Of a stretch of 64,000 nt of DNA, positions 26,669 to 35,100 are shown one piece after another. Each line of letters begins with the position of its first letter. Within the stretch, counting starts at the first letter, position 1. The stretch lies in assembly GCA_005809105.1 (NCBI GenBank), contig SYLI01000006.1, positions 1-64,000 on the forward strand, given 5' to 3'. The stretch comes from Verrucomicrobiales bacterium (GTDB taxonomy: Bacteria > Verrucomicrobiota > Verrucomicrobiia > Limisphaerales > UBA1100). The position numbers and the translations under genes were made by a program. A model generated the notes under the pieces. It saw only the letters and a program-made list of their open reading frames with translations, was not told where the DNA came from and made no database searches.

Positions 26669-27793
26669 CTAGGGCATGTAGCCTTGAATCCAGCCGCGAG
26701 AAGCCTGCGGGGGGATGGCATCGGCCGCGTCCTTGCCGTCAGCCAGGGTGAAAGAGATGCCCAGCGGGAATTTGCCCTTGGGGGCGTTGCCCGTATAGGT
26801 GCCTTCGCCAAAGAACTCGCCCTTGGCGACCCAGTCCATCCGCGTGACCTTGCCGCCCTTGGTTTCGACCACGCCGTAAAGCTCGGCATCAAAGCCGCGG
26901 TCGCCTTTGGCGGACTGAAGCTTGACGGTGGCGCGCAACACGCCCCCGCGCAGGGCGCCTTGCACCGCGCGCACTTCACCGGCCTCCCACATGGGGGGTT
27001 CGCCGCGCGTGTTGTCCACGAGGTGAAAGCGCGCGATGCGCCGCAGCAGTGCCTCGGGCAATTCCCCTTTGGCGAGCGCGGCGTGCTCGGCGGCGCTGAT
27101 CCACAGGTTGTCGCGCCCGAGGGACTCCTGAAAGATGCGGCGCGTGGCGTCCTCGGTGTCTTCGTAGCCGCCAAGCACCTTGCTGTGGACTCGCACGATG
27201 AGCCCGCCCGGCGGCGGCTGCGGGCTAAAGCGTGCCTCGGGCTTGCCCCGGTCGAGAGCCGCGGCTTGGGCCGGCGGGCGGAACTTGGCCAGCGCCGACT
27301 TCATCATCGCTTGAACGCGGTCCACCCCCCGGTTGTTTGTGAAACCCAGCAGCATGCCGCCGGCGTCGGCGGCATAGAGCCCCTGCGTGGTGCCCTGGCC
27401 GACCTTGCGCGGGCCTTGATTGGCGATCTTCTGGTAGAACTTGCCTTCGTTGTCCTGCTGCCGGCGCTGGTACCACTGGTCGATGGCCACGGGCACGAAG
27501 CGCGTCTTGAGCAGGGTGACGATTTCCGGATTGGAGAAGATCGACGCACGGTCGATCACGCCGTTGTTTCAAGTACAACCCAAGGGATGGCCGTCCATCG
27601 CCCAGATGAAGATGGGCTTGCCCTCGCGCGCGGCGATGGCCTGCGCCTCCAGCACGGAGGTCTTCCAGGGGATGCTGCGCCACACGGCATGGGGATCGGG
27701 CTGCAGCTCGCGGTGCAGTTTTTGAAATTCGGCCTCGGTGATGGCCATGCCGGCATTCGCGGCGCAAACGAAGGCGCAGAGAAGCATTCGCAT
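26669..27793 (-). CDS. Thioredoxin-like protein, candidate selenoprotein (in-frame UGA)
   Basis: Read through one TGA (27569-27571), this is a 374-aa protein. It starts with a signal peptide (MRMLLCAFVCAANAGMA, ATG 27793), then a thioredoxin-like domain KPIFIWAMDGHPLGCT-U-NNGVIDRASIFSNPEIVTLL. The UGA falls two residues after Cys, at the place where thioredoxin-fold proteins carry the active-site CxxC. The frame stays open and clearly homologous on both sides (compare KAIFMEFTGSDWCPPC in the gene at 17546). A seven-bp stem with loop CGUGC lies 18 nt after the UGA, fitting the bacterial SECIS pattern. The ORF track shows two pieces; the second has no convincing start. Selenocysteine is inferred; a nonsense mutation is the alternative. 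Confidence 0.75.
27539..27557 (-). promoter_or_regulatory. bSECIS-like hairpin downstream of UGA
   Basis: On the minus strand GATCGAC-CGTGC-GTCGATC forms a perfect seven-bp stem with a five-base loop. Eighteen nt separate the UGA from the loop, and the second loop base is G, as required by the published bacterial SECIS consensus (loop 16-37 nt from the UGA, G in the first two loop bases). Confidence 0.6.
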
Positions 27794-27862
27794 GGGGCAT
27801 CTTTTTCGGCCGTGCCGATTTGTCAATGGACAAGTGCGACGCGCCCGCTAGCATCCCCCATC

Positions 27863-28780
27863 ATGATCCCGCTCCAATGCCTTCGGGCTGCCGTGATGTT
27901 CGGGCTGGCGGGTGCGTCCATGTGCGCTGCGGCAGATCTCTCCCTCCACTTGCAGCAGAGGGTTGCGGCGGGCGAGAGTTTCAAGTTGGCTGCCACGCCG
28001 GAGCGGTGGGAGGCGCAAAAGACCGCCCTCATCGTCTGCGACATGTGGGACCTGCACGATTGCTACAACGCCGTGCAGCGGGTGAACGAGATGACCCCGC
28101 GCATGAACGAGGTCGTGGGTGCGCTGCGCGGCAAGGGCGTGCTCGTCATTCATGCGCCCAGCAGTTGTATGAAGTTCTACGACGCGCACCCGGCACGCGC
28201 CCGCGCGCAAGCCGCACCCAAGGCCGCAAACCTGCCCGTGGGAATCGGCGACTGGTGCAAACAGATTCCTGCGGAGGAGAAGGGCAAGTATCCCATTGAT
28301 CAATCCGACGGCGGCGAGGATGACGAGCCGCAGGTGCACGCGCGTTGGGCGGACGAACTCAAGGCCCGGGGCCTTAATCCGCGCGCGCCGTGGACGCGCC
28401 AGACGGCCGGACTGACCATCGACGGCGGCCGCGACGCCATCAGCGATTCGGGTGTGGAAATCTGGAACCTCCTTGAGTCGCGCGGCATTCGCAACGTGAT
28501 CCTGCTGGGGGTACATGTGAACATGTGCGTTTCGGGCCGGCCCTTTGGCCTTCGGCAGATGGCCAAGAACGGCAAGCACGTCGTGCTGATGCGCGACCTC
28601 ACCGATTCCATGTACAACCCCGCTCGCTGGCCGCACGTGGATCACATTGCCGGCACGGCATTGTACATCGAGCACGTCGAGAAGTACATTTGCCCGACCA
28701 TCACCTCCGATCAGATTCTCGGCGGCAAACCTTTCGCCTTCCGCACCGCACCGGCTGCGGCACCTGCGGTGCGGCCATAG
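27863..28780 (+). CDS. Exported isochorismatase-like (cysteine hydrolase) protein
   Basis: A 305-aa protein with a signal peptide (QCLRAAVMFGLAGASMCAAA). The cysteine hydrolase triad is recognisable: Asp in TALIVCDMWDLHD, Lys/Arg in the middle region, and the Cys in LLGVHVNMCVSGRPFGLRQM. Family members cleave C-N or vinyl-ether bonds; those secreted in this phylum have no assigned substrate. The last ten residues (APAAAPAVRP) are encoded by intergenic repeat D, so the original stop may have been displaced by the repeat. ATG 27863; the 808-aa ORF of the track is an upstream artefact. Confidence 0.83.
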   Translation: MIPLQCLRAAVMFGLAGASMCAAADLSLHLQQRVAAGESFKLAATPERWEAQKTALIVCDMWDLHDCYNAVQRVNEMTPRMNEVVGALRGKGVLVIHAPSSCMKFYDAHPARARAQAAPKAANLPVGIGDWCKQIPAEEKGKYPIDQSDGGEDDEPQVHARWADELKARGLNPRAPWTRQTAGLTIDGGRDAISDSGVEIWNLLESRGIRNVILLGVHVNMCVSGRPFGLRQMAKNGKHVVLMRDLTDSMYNPARWPHVDHIAGTALYIEHVEKYICPTITSDQILGGKPFAFRTAPAAAPAVRP

Positions 28781-28975
28781 GCTCCTGCGGTGCGGCCATA
28801 GGGGCGAAGCCGTATTGCCCTCCGCAGGAGGGTCTGTGCCCACATCATAAGGGGCTATTCCCCATGATGGCCGTGCGCAGCACCCCACCGCAGGTGTATT
28901 GCCGTGCGCAGCACCCCTGCGCACAGGGGTCTTTTATGATTGCTCCCCGCAGGGGCTTTACCAAATGCTGCCCGC
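28745..28975. repeat. GC-rich intergenic repeat, copy D (inverted, expanded)
   Basis: Bases 28785-28830 are the reverse complement of the core of copies A and B (GCGGCCATAGGGGCGAAGCC, then GCCCTCCGCAGGAG). The flanks add a duplicated CCGTGCGCAGCACCCC and a hairpin CCCCTGCGCACAGGGG. It overlaps the 3' end of the hydrolase gene and reaches the glyQS start. Confidence 0.75.
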
Positions 28976-28978
28976 CCT

Positions 28979-30571
28979 ATGGCCGAGTCCAAGCAGCCCG
29001 ACAGGATGGAAAAGGTCGTCTCGCTCTGCAAGCGGCGCGGCTTTGTATTCCCGTCGTCGGAAATCTACGGCGGTATCAACGGTTTCTGGGATTACGGCCC
29101 GCTGGGCGCGGAGTTGAAGCGCAACGTGAAGGAGCTGTGGTGGTCGGAGATGACGCGGCTGCGCGACGATGTGGCCGGGCTGGAGGCCACCATCATCATG
29201 CACCCGCAGATTTGGAAGGCCAGCGGGCACGTGGACACGTTTAGCGATCCCATGATTGATTGCAAGACGTGCAAGGGCCGGTTCCGCGCCGATCAGACAG
29301 GGGAGATTCCCTGCCCGCAACGCCCCAGCAAGATGGTGACCGAGTGCGCCGGGGAAAAGACGCAGCCGCGCCCCTTCAATCTGATGTTCAAGACGCACTG
29401 CGGGCCGGTGGAGTCGGAGGACAACGTGTGTTATCTGCGGCCCGAGACGGCCCAGGCCATCTTTGCGCAGTTTAAGAACGTGCTGGAGACCAGTCGGCAG
29501 AAGGTTCCCTTCGGCATCGCGCAGGTCGGCAAGGCATTTCGCAATGAAGTGACGCCGCGCAATTTCACCTTTCGCAGCCGCGAGTTTGAGCAGATGGAGC
29601 TGGAGTACTTCATCAAGCCCGACGAGGCGGTCGAGGCCATCAGCGGGAGTGTTGCAGAGGCCACGGGTGAGGGGCATCCGGGCGAGCCGCAGCCTTCGTG
29701 GGGCTGGCAGCTCTGGCACAAGTATTGGGTGGAAGAACGCCTGCGCTTTTACGAGGGCATCGGCCTGCCGCGCACGTCGCTCGAGGAGTATTGGCAGAAG
29801 CCGGAGGAACTGGCGCATTACGCGCGGGCCACGGTGGATATTCTCTTCAAGTTTCCCTTTGGCACGCAGGAACTCGAAGGCATCGCCGCCCGCAGCGACT
29901 TTGATTTGAGTCAGCACGAACGGCACGCCGGCAAACCCATGGGCGTGTTTGACGACGACCTGCGCGCGGCATGGACGCGCTTGCCTAAGGAGACACAGGA
30001 CGCCCTGTGGAAGCGTTACCACGACGCGAGGCACAAGTACCTCATCAAGTCTGGGGTGGACGCCGAGAGTGCGGCCGCCACCGCGCGCAACGACGCCGAT
30101 AATCTGGCGAAGGGCAAGTACATCCCCCACGTCATCGAGCCCTCCGCCGGCGTGGATCGCCTCATCCTGGCACTGATCACGCACGCTTTCAGCGAGGTGA
30201 CCGAGACCGACGACAAAGGCAAATCGGAGACGCGCGTCATCCTGCGTTTTCATCCGCGCGTGGCGCCCATCAAGGTGGCGGTGCTGCCGCTGCTCAAGAA
30301 CAAGCCCGAACTGGTGGCCAAGGCGCGTGGGGTTTTCGAGCTGCTGCGCGGGCAGGTGAACACCTACTACGACGACTCCGGTTCCATCGGCCGGCGCTAC
30401 GCCAGACAGGACGAGGCCGGCACACCCTTTTGCGTCACGGTGGATTTTGAGACGCTCGGCGAGAAGCCCGAGCTCTTGGACACCGTGACCATCCGCCACC
30501 GCGACGACGCCCGGCAGGAACGATTGCCCATCACCGGGCTTGCCGCGTGGTTGCTGGAGCGGGTGCGATAA
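28979..30571 (+). CDS. glyQS: Glycyl-tRNA synthetase, homodimeric type
   Basis: Charges tRNA-Gly with glycine; 530 aa, class II. The start of the alpha2-type enzyme is plain: FVFPSSEIYGGINGFWDYGPLG, then the motif-2 region GIAQVGKAFRNEVTPRNFTFRSREFEQMELEYF, motif 3 VIEPSAGVDRLILALI, and the anticodon-binding domain (VAVLPLLKNKPELVAKA, SGSIGRRYARQDEAGTPFCVTVD). A CxxC pair (CKTCKGRF) marks the usual zinc-like insertion. ATG 28979 lies just after repeat D. larB begins 5 bp after the stop, so glyQS probably heads the operon. Confidence 0.96.
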   Translation: MAESKQPDRMEKVVSLCKRRGFVFPSSEIYGGINGFWDYGPLGAELKRNVKELWWSEMTRLRDDVAGLEATIIMHPQIWKASGHVDTFSDPMIDCKTCKGRFRADQTGEIPCPQRPSKMVTECAGEKTQPRPFNLMFKTHCGPVESEDNVCYLRPETAQAIFAQFKNVLETSRQKVPFGIAQVGKAFRNEVTPRNFTFRSREFEQMELEYFIKPDEAVEAISGSVAEATGEGHPGEPQPSWGWQLWHKYWVEERLRFYEGIGLPRTSLEEYWQKPEELAHYARATVDILFKFPFGTQELEGIAARSDFDLSQHERHAGKPMGVFDDDLRAAWTRLPKETQDALWKRYHDARHKYLIKSGVDAESAAATARNDADNLAKGKYIPHVIEPSAGVDRLILALITHAFSEVTETDDKGKSETRVILRFHPRVAPIKVAVLPLLKNKPELVAKARGVFELLRGQVNTYYDDSGSIGRRYARQDEAGTPFCVTVDFETLGEKPELLDTVTIRHRDDARQERLPITGLAAWLLERVR

Positions 30572-30576
30572 AGCGA

Positions 30577-31329
30577 ATGACTTCCGACAAAGCCATCGCG
30601 TTGTTGGAGAAGTTCCGTGCGGGGAAAGTTTCGCGCGACGCGGTGCTCCGCGCCTTTCAAGCGGCGCCTTTTGATGATCTGGGCTTTGCCAAGGTGGACA
30701 CCCACCGCGCGCTGCGAAAAGGATTCCCGGAAGTCATCTTTGGAAGCGGCAAAACGCCGGCGCAGGTGGTGACGATCGCCGCGCAGATCATGAAGCGCGA
30801 AGAGCGCGTCCTCATCACGCGCATCACGCAGGCTCACGCCCGCGCGCTGAAACGCAAATTCAAGAGTGCCGTTCACCACGAAGCCGCCCGCTGCGTTACC
30901 TTGGGGACGATGCCCGCGCCGCTTCGCCCCGGTGTCATTGCTGTGATCACCGCTGGCACCAGCGACCTGCCCATTGCCGAGGAAGCGGCCATCACCGCTC
31001 AGATCATGGGAAACCGCGTCGAGCGAATCAGTGACGTCGGGGTCGCGGGGTTGCACCGGCTGATGGCGCGGCTGGAACAAATCCAGAGGGCGAATGTGCT
31101 CGTGGTGGTCGCCGGCATGGAAGGGGCGCTGCCCAGCGTCGTCGCGGGGCTTGTCGCAAGGCCGGTCATCGCCGTCCCCACAAGCGTCGGCTACGGTGCC
31201 AGCTTTGGCGGTGTCGCCGCGCTCTTGGGAATGCTGACCAGCTGCGGCAGCGGTGTCACGGTCGTCAACATCGACAATGGATTTGGCGCCGGCTACGCCG
31301 CCAGCCAGATCAACTCGCTTCTGGAATAA
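30577..31329 (+). CDS. larB: LarB, nickel-pincer nucleotide cofactor biosynthesis protein
   Basis: LarB carboxylates and hydrolyses NaAD, the first step in making the nickel pincer cofactor of lactate racemase and related racemases/epimerases (established for Lactobacillus). This 250-aa protein has the PurE-like AIR-carboxylase domain in its second half: VIAVITAGTSDLPIAEEAAITAQIMG, VLVVVAGMEGALPSVVAGL and VIAVPTSVGYGASFGG. The N-terminal helical part (~1-95) ends in AQIMKREERVLITRIT. It lies in an operon-like row with larC, separated by two cytochrome-family genes; larA and larE are not in this window. Confidence 0.94.
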   Translation: MTSDKAIALLEKFRAGKVSRDAVLRAFQAAPFDDLGFAKVDTHRALRKGFPEVIFGSGKTPAQVVTIAAQIMKREERVLITRITQAHARALKRKFKSAVHHEAARCVTLGTMPAPLRPGVIAVITAGTSDLPIAEEAAITAQIMGNRVERISDVGVAGLHRLMARLEQIQRANVLVVVAGMEGALPSVVAGLVARPVIAVPTSVGYGASFGGVAALLGMLTSCGSGVTVVNIDNGFGAGYAASQINSLLE

Positions 31330-31332
31330 CGC

Positions 31333-33762
31333 ATGGTGGCAGGGCGTCCCTCTCTCAACATCCTTGCCGCCATCGCGTGCGTGCTGGGTTGGAAAGCGGG
31401 CCTTGTGGACGCGGCAGCTGCGGCGGCAGCCCAACGCGCCCCCAACCCGGCGCCGGCGTTTTTTGAGCGCCATTGCGTGGGCTGTCACGGCGGGGAGAAG
31501 CCCAAGGGCGAGGTGCGCCTGGGCGGGTTGTCGGTGGATTTTGCCGACCGCGCCAATCGCCAGATCTGGGATCGCGTGCTGCGGCAGTTGAGCGAGGGGG
31601 CGATGCCACCCAAGGAGAAGCCGCGGCCCAGCGCCGCCGAGCTGGCAGCCATGAGCGGGTGGATCGTGGAGCGGGGCAGGGCCGCCGACACGGCGCGCCG
31701 CCTTGAGGGCCGCGTGGTGCTGCGGCGGCTCAACCGCACCGAATACGAAAACACCGTGCGCGACCTGCTCGGGGTGCAGACGCCGCTCAAGGATTTGCTG
31801 CCGCCCGACTCCTCCTCCGACGGATTCGACAACATCGGTGAGGCGCTCCACACGTCCTCGTTTCTGCTCGAGAAGTATCTCGAAGCTGCGGACACGGCGC
31901 TGGATCAGGCCATCGCCAACGGGCCGCAGCCCCGGTCGGCCAAGGTGCGCTACCTGCTCACCGAGTCGCATCAAGTGCGCTCGACCACGGAGAAGGTGTT
32001 TCGCAAGTCCGAAGAAGGCCGCGTCGTGGCGTTCAGCTCGTCGGCGTGGCAGCAGGTGGGGCTGACCAAATTCTACCCTGCCGAACGGGGGCGCTACCGC
32101 TTCCGCCTGTCGGTGTCGGCGGTGCAAAGCGGCGGGCAGCCGGTGGTGTTCCGTGTTTGGTCGGGCGCAGGAGGCATGGGCGGCGCGCGCGGACATCTGG
32201 TGAGCTACTTCGACGCGCCGCCCGACAAGCCGGCCGTCATCGAGTTTGAGGAATTCATGGAGCCGCGCACCACCATTTCGATCCTCCCTTACGGTCTGGC
32301 CTCCGCGCAGACCGTGAACAAGGTGGGCGCGGAGGATTGGAAGGAACCCGGTCTGGCGGTGGACTGGGTGGACGTGGAAGGACCGCTCAATGAGGCGTGG
32401 CCGCCGGAAAGTCATCGCCGGCTTTTGGGCGATTTGAAGCAAGGGCCCGCGCCCGGCTTTAATCAGCGCGACCGCGTCGAAGTCGTCTCCAGCGATCCCT
32501 CGGCCGATGCCGGGAACCTCTTGCGACCGTTCATGCGCCGCGCCTTCCGCCGCGCCGTGACGGAGGCCGACGTGAAACCCTTCGTCGCGCTGGTTGAGGC
32601 CAAGCTCGCGCAGCAGCGCACCTTCGAGCAGGCGATGCGAGCCGCGCTCTCCGCCGTGATGGTCTCGCCGGAGTTCCTGTTTCTGCGCGAGAACCGGGGC
32701 AGGCTGGACGACTTTGCGCTCGCCAGCCGCCTGTCCTATTTCTTTTGGAGCACGATGCCCGACTCGGAATTGATCGCGCTCGCCGAGCAGCAGAAGCTCT
32801 CGCAGCCCGCGACGCTTCGCGCACAAGTCGAGCGCTTGCTCAATCATCCCAAGGCCACGGCCTTTGCTGAAAACTTCACCGGCCAGTGGCTGGGGCTGCG
32901 GGACATTGATTTTACGATGCCCAGCCACATCCACTACCCGGAATACGACGACATGCTCAAGGTCTCCATGGTGCAGGAGACGGAGCGGTTCTTCCGTGAA
33001 GTGCTGAGGCACGACCTGAGCCTCACCAACTTCATCGCCTCGGACTTCACCATGCTCAACGGCCGGCTCGCCAGGCACTACGGCATCCCCGGCGTGAGCG
33101 GGTTTGGATTTCAGAAAGTGAAGCTGCCGCCCGGAAGCCATCGGGGTGGCGTGATCACGATGGCCAGCGTGCTCAAGGTGACGGCCAACGGCACCACCAC
33201 CTCGCCCGTGCTGCGGGGCGCGTGGGTGCTCGACCGCATCCTCGGCACCCCGCCACCCAAGCCGCCCGACAACGTCGGCACGCTGGAGCCTGACACGCGC
33301 GGCGCCAAGACCATCCGCGAGCAGCTCGCCAAACATCGTCAGCTTGAATCCTGTGCGAGCTGCCACGTAAAGATGGATCCGCCCGGCTTTGCGCTGGAGA
33401 GCTTCGATGTCATTGGCGGCTGGCGCGAGTTCTACCGGGTGAGTGGCAATGGCAAGGCCGTGATGATTGACGGTCGGCGGATGCCCTATCTCCACGGCCC
33501 GAAGGTGGATCCCTCCGACGTGCTCTCCGACGGGCGCGCATTCAAAGACATTGATGAACTCAAGGGGCTGCTGCTGGCCGATCTTGATCCCATTGCCCGC
33601 TCGCTGACGCGAAGATTGCTGACCTATGCGACCGGGCAGGGTGTCGACGCCGGCGACACCGCCGTCATCGAGGACATCGTCGCCAGGGCGAAGGCGAAAA
33701 ACTACGGCTTCCGGTCACTCCTTCACGAGGTGGTCGCCAGCACGATTTTCCAAACCAAATAG
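31333..33762 (+). CDS. Planctomycete-type cytochrome c, DUF1592-family protein
   Basis: An 809-aa exported protein. After a hydrophobic N-terminus comes a PSCyt1 heme domain with CVGCH at 48-52, then DUF1587 (RRLNRTEYENTVRDLLGV, ~130), DUF1595, DUF1592 (LASRLSYFFWSTMPDSELIALA), DUF1588 with a second heme-like CASCH (residues ~676-680) and DUF1585 at the C-terminus. This set is a hallmark of Verrucomicrobiota/Planctomycetota and always pairs with a DUF1552 protein, as here 8 bp downstream. A periplasmic redox role, possibly in carbohydrate oxidation, is suggested in the literature but not proven. It starts 3 bp after larB. Confidence 0.94.
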   Translation: MVAGRPSLNILAAIACVLGWKAGLVDAAAAAAAQRAPNPAPAFFERHCVGCHGGEKPKGEVRLGGLSVDFADRANRQIWDRVLRQLSEGAMPPKEKPRPSAAELAAMSGWIVERGRAADTARRLEGRVVLRRLNRTEYENTVRDLLGVQTPLKDLLPPDSSSDGFDNIGEALHTSSFLLEKYLEAADTALDQAIANGPQPRSAKVRYLLTESHQVRSTTEKVFRKSEEGRVVAFSSSAWQQVGLTKFYPAERGRYRFRLSVSAVQSGGQPVVFRVWSGAGGMGGARGHLVSYFDAPPDKPAVIEFEEFMEPRTTISILPYGLASAQTVNKVGAEDWKEPGLAVDWVDVEGPLNEAWPPESHRRLLGDLKQGPAPGFNQRDRVEVVSSDPSADAGNLLRPFMRRAFRRAVTEADVKPFVALVEAKLAQQRTFEQAMRAALSAVMVSPEFLFLRENRGRLDDFALASRLSYFFWSTMPDSELIALAEQQKLSQPATLRAQVERLLNHPKATAFAENFTGQWLGLRDIDFTMPSHIHYPEYDDMLKVSMVQETERFFREVLRHDLSLTNFIASDFTMLNGRLARHYGIPGVSGFGFQKVKLPPGSHRGGVITMASVLKVTANGTTTSPVLRGAWVLDRILGTPPPKPPDNVGTLEPDTRGAKTIREQLAKHRQLESCASCHVKMDPPGFALESFDVIGGWREFYRVSGNGKAVMIDGRRMPYLHGPKVDPSDVLSDGRAFKDIDELKGLLLADLDPIARSLTRRLLTYATGQGVDAGDTAVIEDIVARAKAKNYGFRSLLHEVVASTIFQTK

Positions 33763-33770
33763 GCCAAGCC

Positions 33771-35036
33771 ATGAACACACTCACCCGCCGCACCTTCCTC
33801 CGCGCCGCCGGCGTTTCGCTCGCGCTGCCGGTGCTTGAATCGCTCCAGCCGCGCGCCTTCGCCGCCGGGAACACCGCACCCATCCGCCGGATGCTCTTCG
33901 TCTGCACGCCGCTGGGGCTTCATCCCCAACACTTTTTCCCCGCCGAGGCGGGCCGCGATTACGCATCCACGCCGTATCTGGACGTGCTCAAAGACTTTCG
34001 CAACGACTTCACCGTGATGTCGGGACTGGCGCATCCGCAAGTGGGATCCAGCCACGATTCGCTCTTCAGCTTTCTCACCGGCGCGCCTCATCCGGAGCTG
34101 CGCGCGGGCTTCCGAAACAGCATCTCGGTGGATCAGTTTGCAGCCGAGCACATCGGCCGGCAGACCCGATTCCCCAGCCTGTCGCTCTCGGCGGAGGGTT
34201 TTGGTCTTTCGTGGACGCGCAGCGGCGCGCTCGTGCCGCCCGACCTGTACCCGGCCCGGATCTTTGCGAGGCTCTTTCTCGAAGGCCGGCCCGACGAAGT
34301 CGCGGCACAGGCGCGCCGTTTGCGTGACGGGCAGAGCATCCTCGACGCCGTGCGTGGGCAGGCTCGCAGCCTTGCGCCCTCGCTCGGCGCGCGCGACCGA
34401 GAGAAGTTGGACGAGTATTTTTCGAGCGTCCGTGAACTCGAGGAGCGCTTGGCGTCGGACGAGGCGTGGTCGAAGAAGCCCAAGCCCAGGGTGGATGCAC
34501 CGGCACCCCAGAACAACCTGAACCCCGCCGACCTCATCGGCAAAAACCGGAGCATGTTCGACCTCATCCATCTGGCGATCCAGACCGACTCGACGCGGCT
34601 CATCACCCTGCTGCTCTTGGGCACCAGCCTCGTGCCGCCAATTCCCGGCGTATCCCAGGGCCACCACGACCTCTCGCATCACGGTCAGGACCCCGCAAAG
34701 CTCGCGCAGCTCAAGACGCTCGAGTTGGAAAAGATGAAGACCCTCCGCGACCTGTTGGAAAAGTTGAAGCGGACGGAGGAGCAGGGCGCAAGTCTGCTCG
34801 ACCGCACCATGGTGTTCTTCAGCAGCAACCTGGGCAATGCCAGCAACCACTCCACGCGCAACCTGCCCGTGCTGCTGGCTGGCGGCGGTTTCAAGCACGG
34901 CCAGCATCTCGTCTTCGATCCAAAGAATCCGCCGCCCCTCTGCAACCTTTACGTGTCGATGCTCCAGCGCATGGGCATCGCAGCCGGGAACTTTAGCTCG
35001 GGCACCGGGCCGTTGAAAGGCTTGGAGATGGCGTGA
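33771..35036 (+). CDS. DUF1552 protein, partner of the DUF1592 cytochrome
   Basis: A 421-aa protein with a Tat signal (LTRRTFLRAAGVSLALPVLESL). Family sequence is clear: IRRMLFVCTPLGLHPQHFFP, then VMSGLAHPQVGSSHDS, TRFPSLSLSAEG, a middle LDEYFSSVRELEERL and the end FFSSNLGNASNHSTRNLPVLLAGGGFKHG. The fold resembles DUF1501/alkaline-phosphatase-like proteins, so metal-dependent hydrolysis is possible (inference). It always accompanies DUF1592 genes and probably forms a periplasmic complex with that product. Confidence 0.93.
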   Translation: MNTLTRRTFLRAAGVSLALPVLESLQPRAFAAGNTAPIRRMLFVCTPLGLHPQHFFPAEAGRDYASTPYLDVLKDFRNDFTVMSGLAHPQVGSSHDSLFSFLTGAPHPELRAGFRNSISVDQFAAEHIGRQTRFPSLSLSAEGFGLSWTRSGALVPPDLYPARIFARLFLEGRPDEVAAQARRLRDGQSILDAVRGQARSLAPSLGARDREKLDEYFSSVRELEERLASDEAWSKKPKPRVDAPAPQNNLNPADLIGKNRSMFDLIHLAIQTDSTRLITLLLLGTSLVPPIPGVSQGHHDLSHHGQDPAKLAQLKTLELEKMKTLRDLLEKLKRTEEQGASLLDRTMVFFSSNLGNASNHSTRNLPVLLAGGGFKHGQHLVFDPKNPPPLCNLYVSMLQRMGIAAGNFSSGTGPLKGLEMA

Positions 35037-35100
35037 GTTTGGCGCGGGTGCGTTTCTTTGCTGCACACCTGCCCACGCAGCCGATAGAGTCCGGGCCTGC

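Noticed and set aside
30397-33495. 1032-aa minus-strand ORF opposite larB and the DUF1592 gene
   Set aside because: It is the shadow of strongly recognised plus-strand genes; long antisense ORFs are common at this GC content, and its translation is His/Arg/Gly-rich without any domain.
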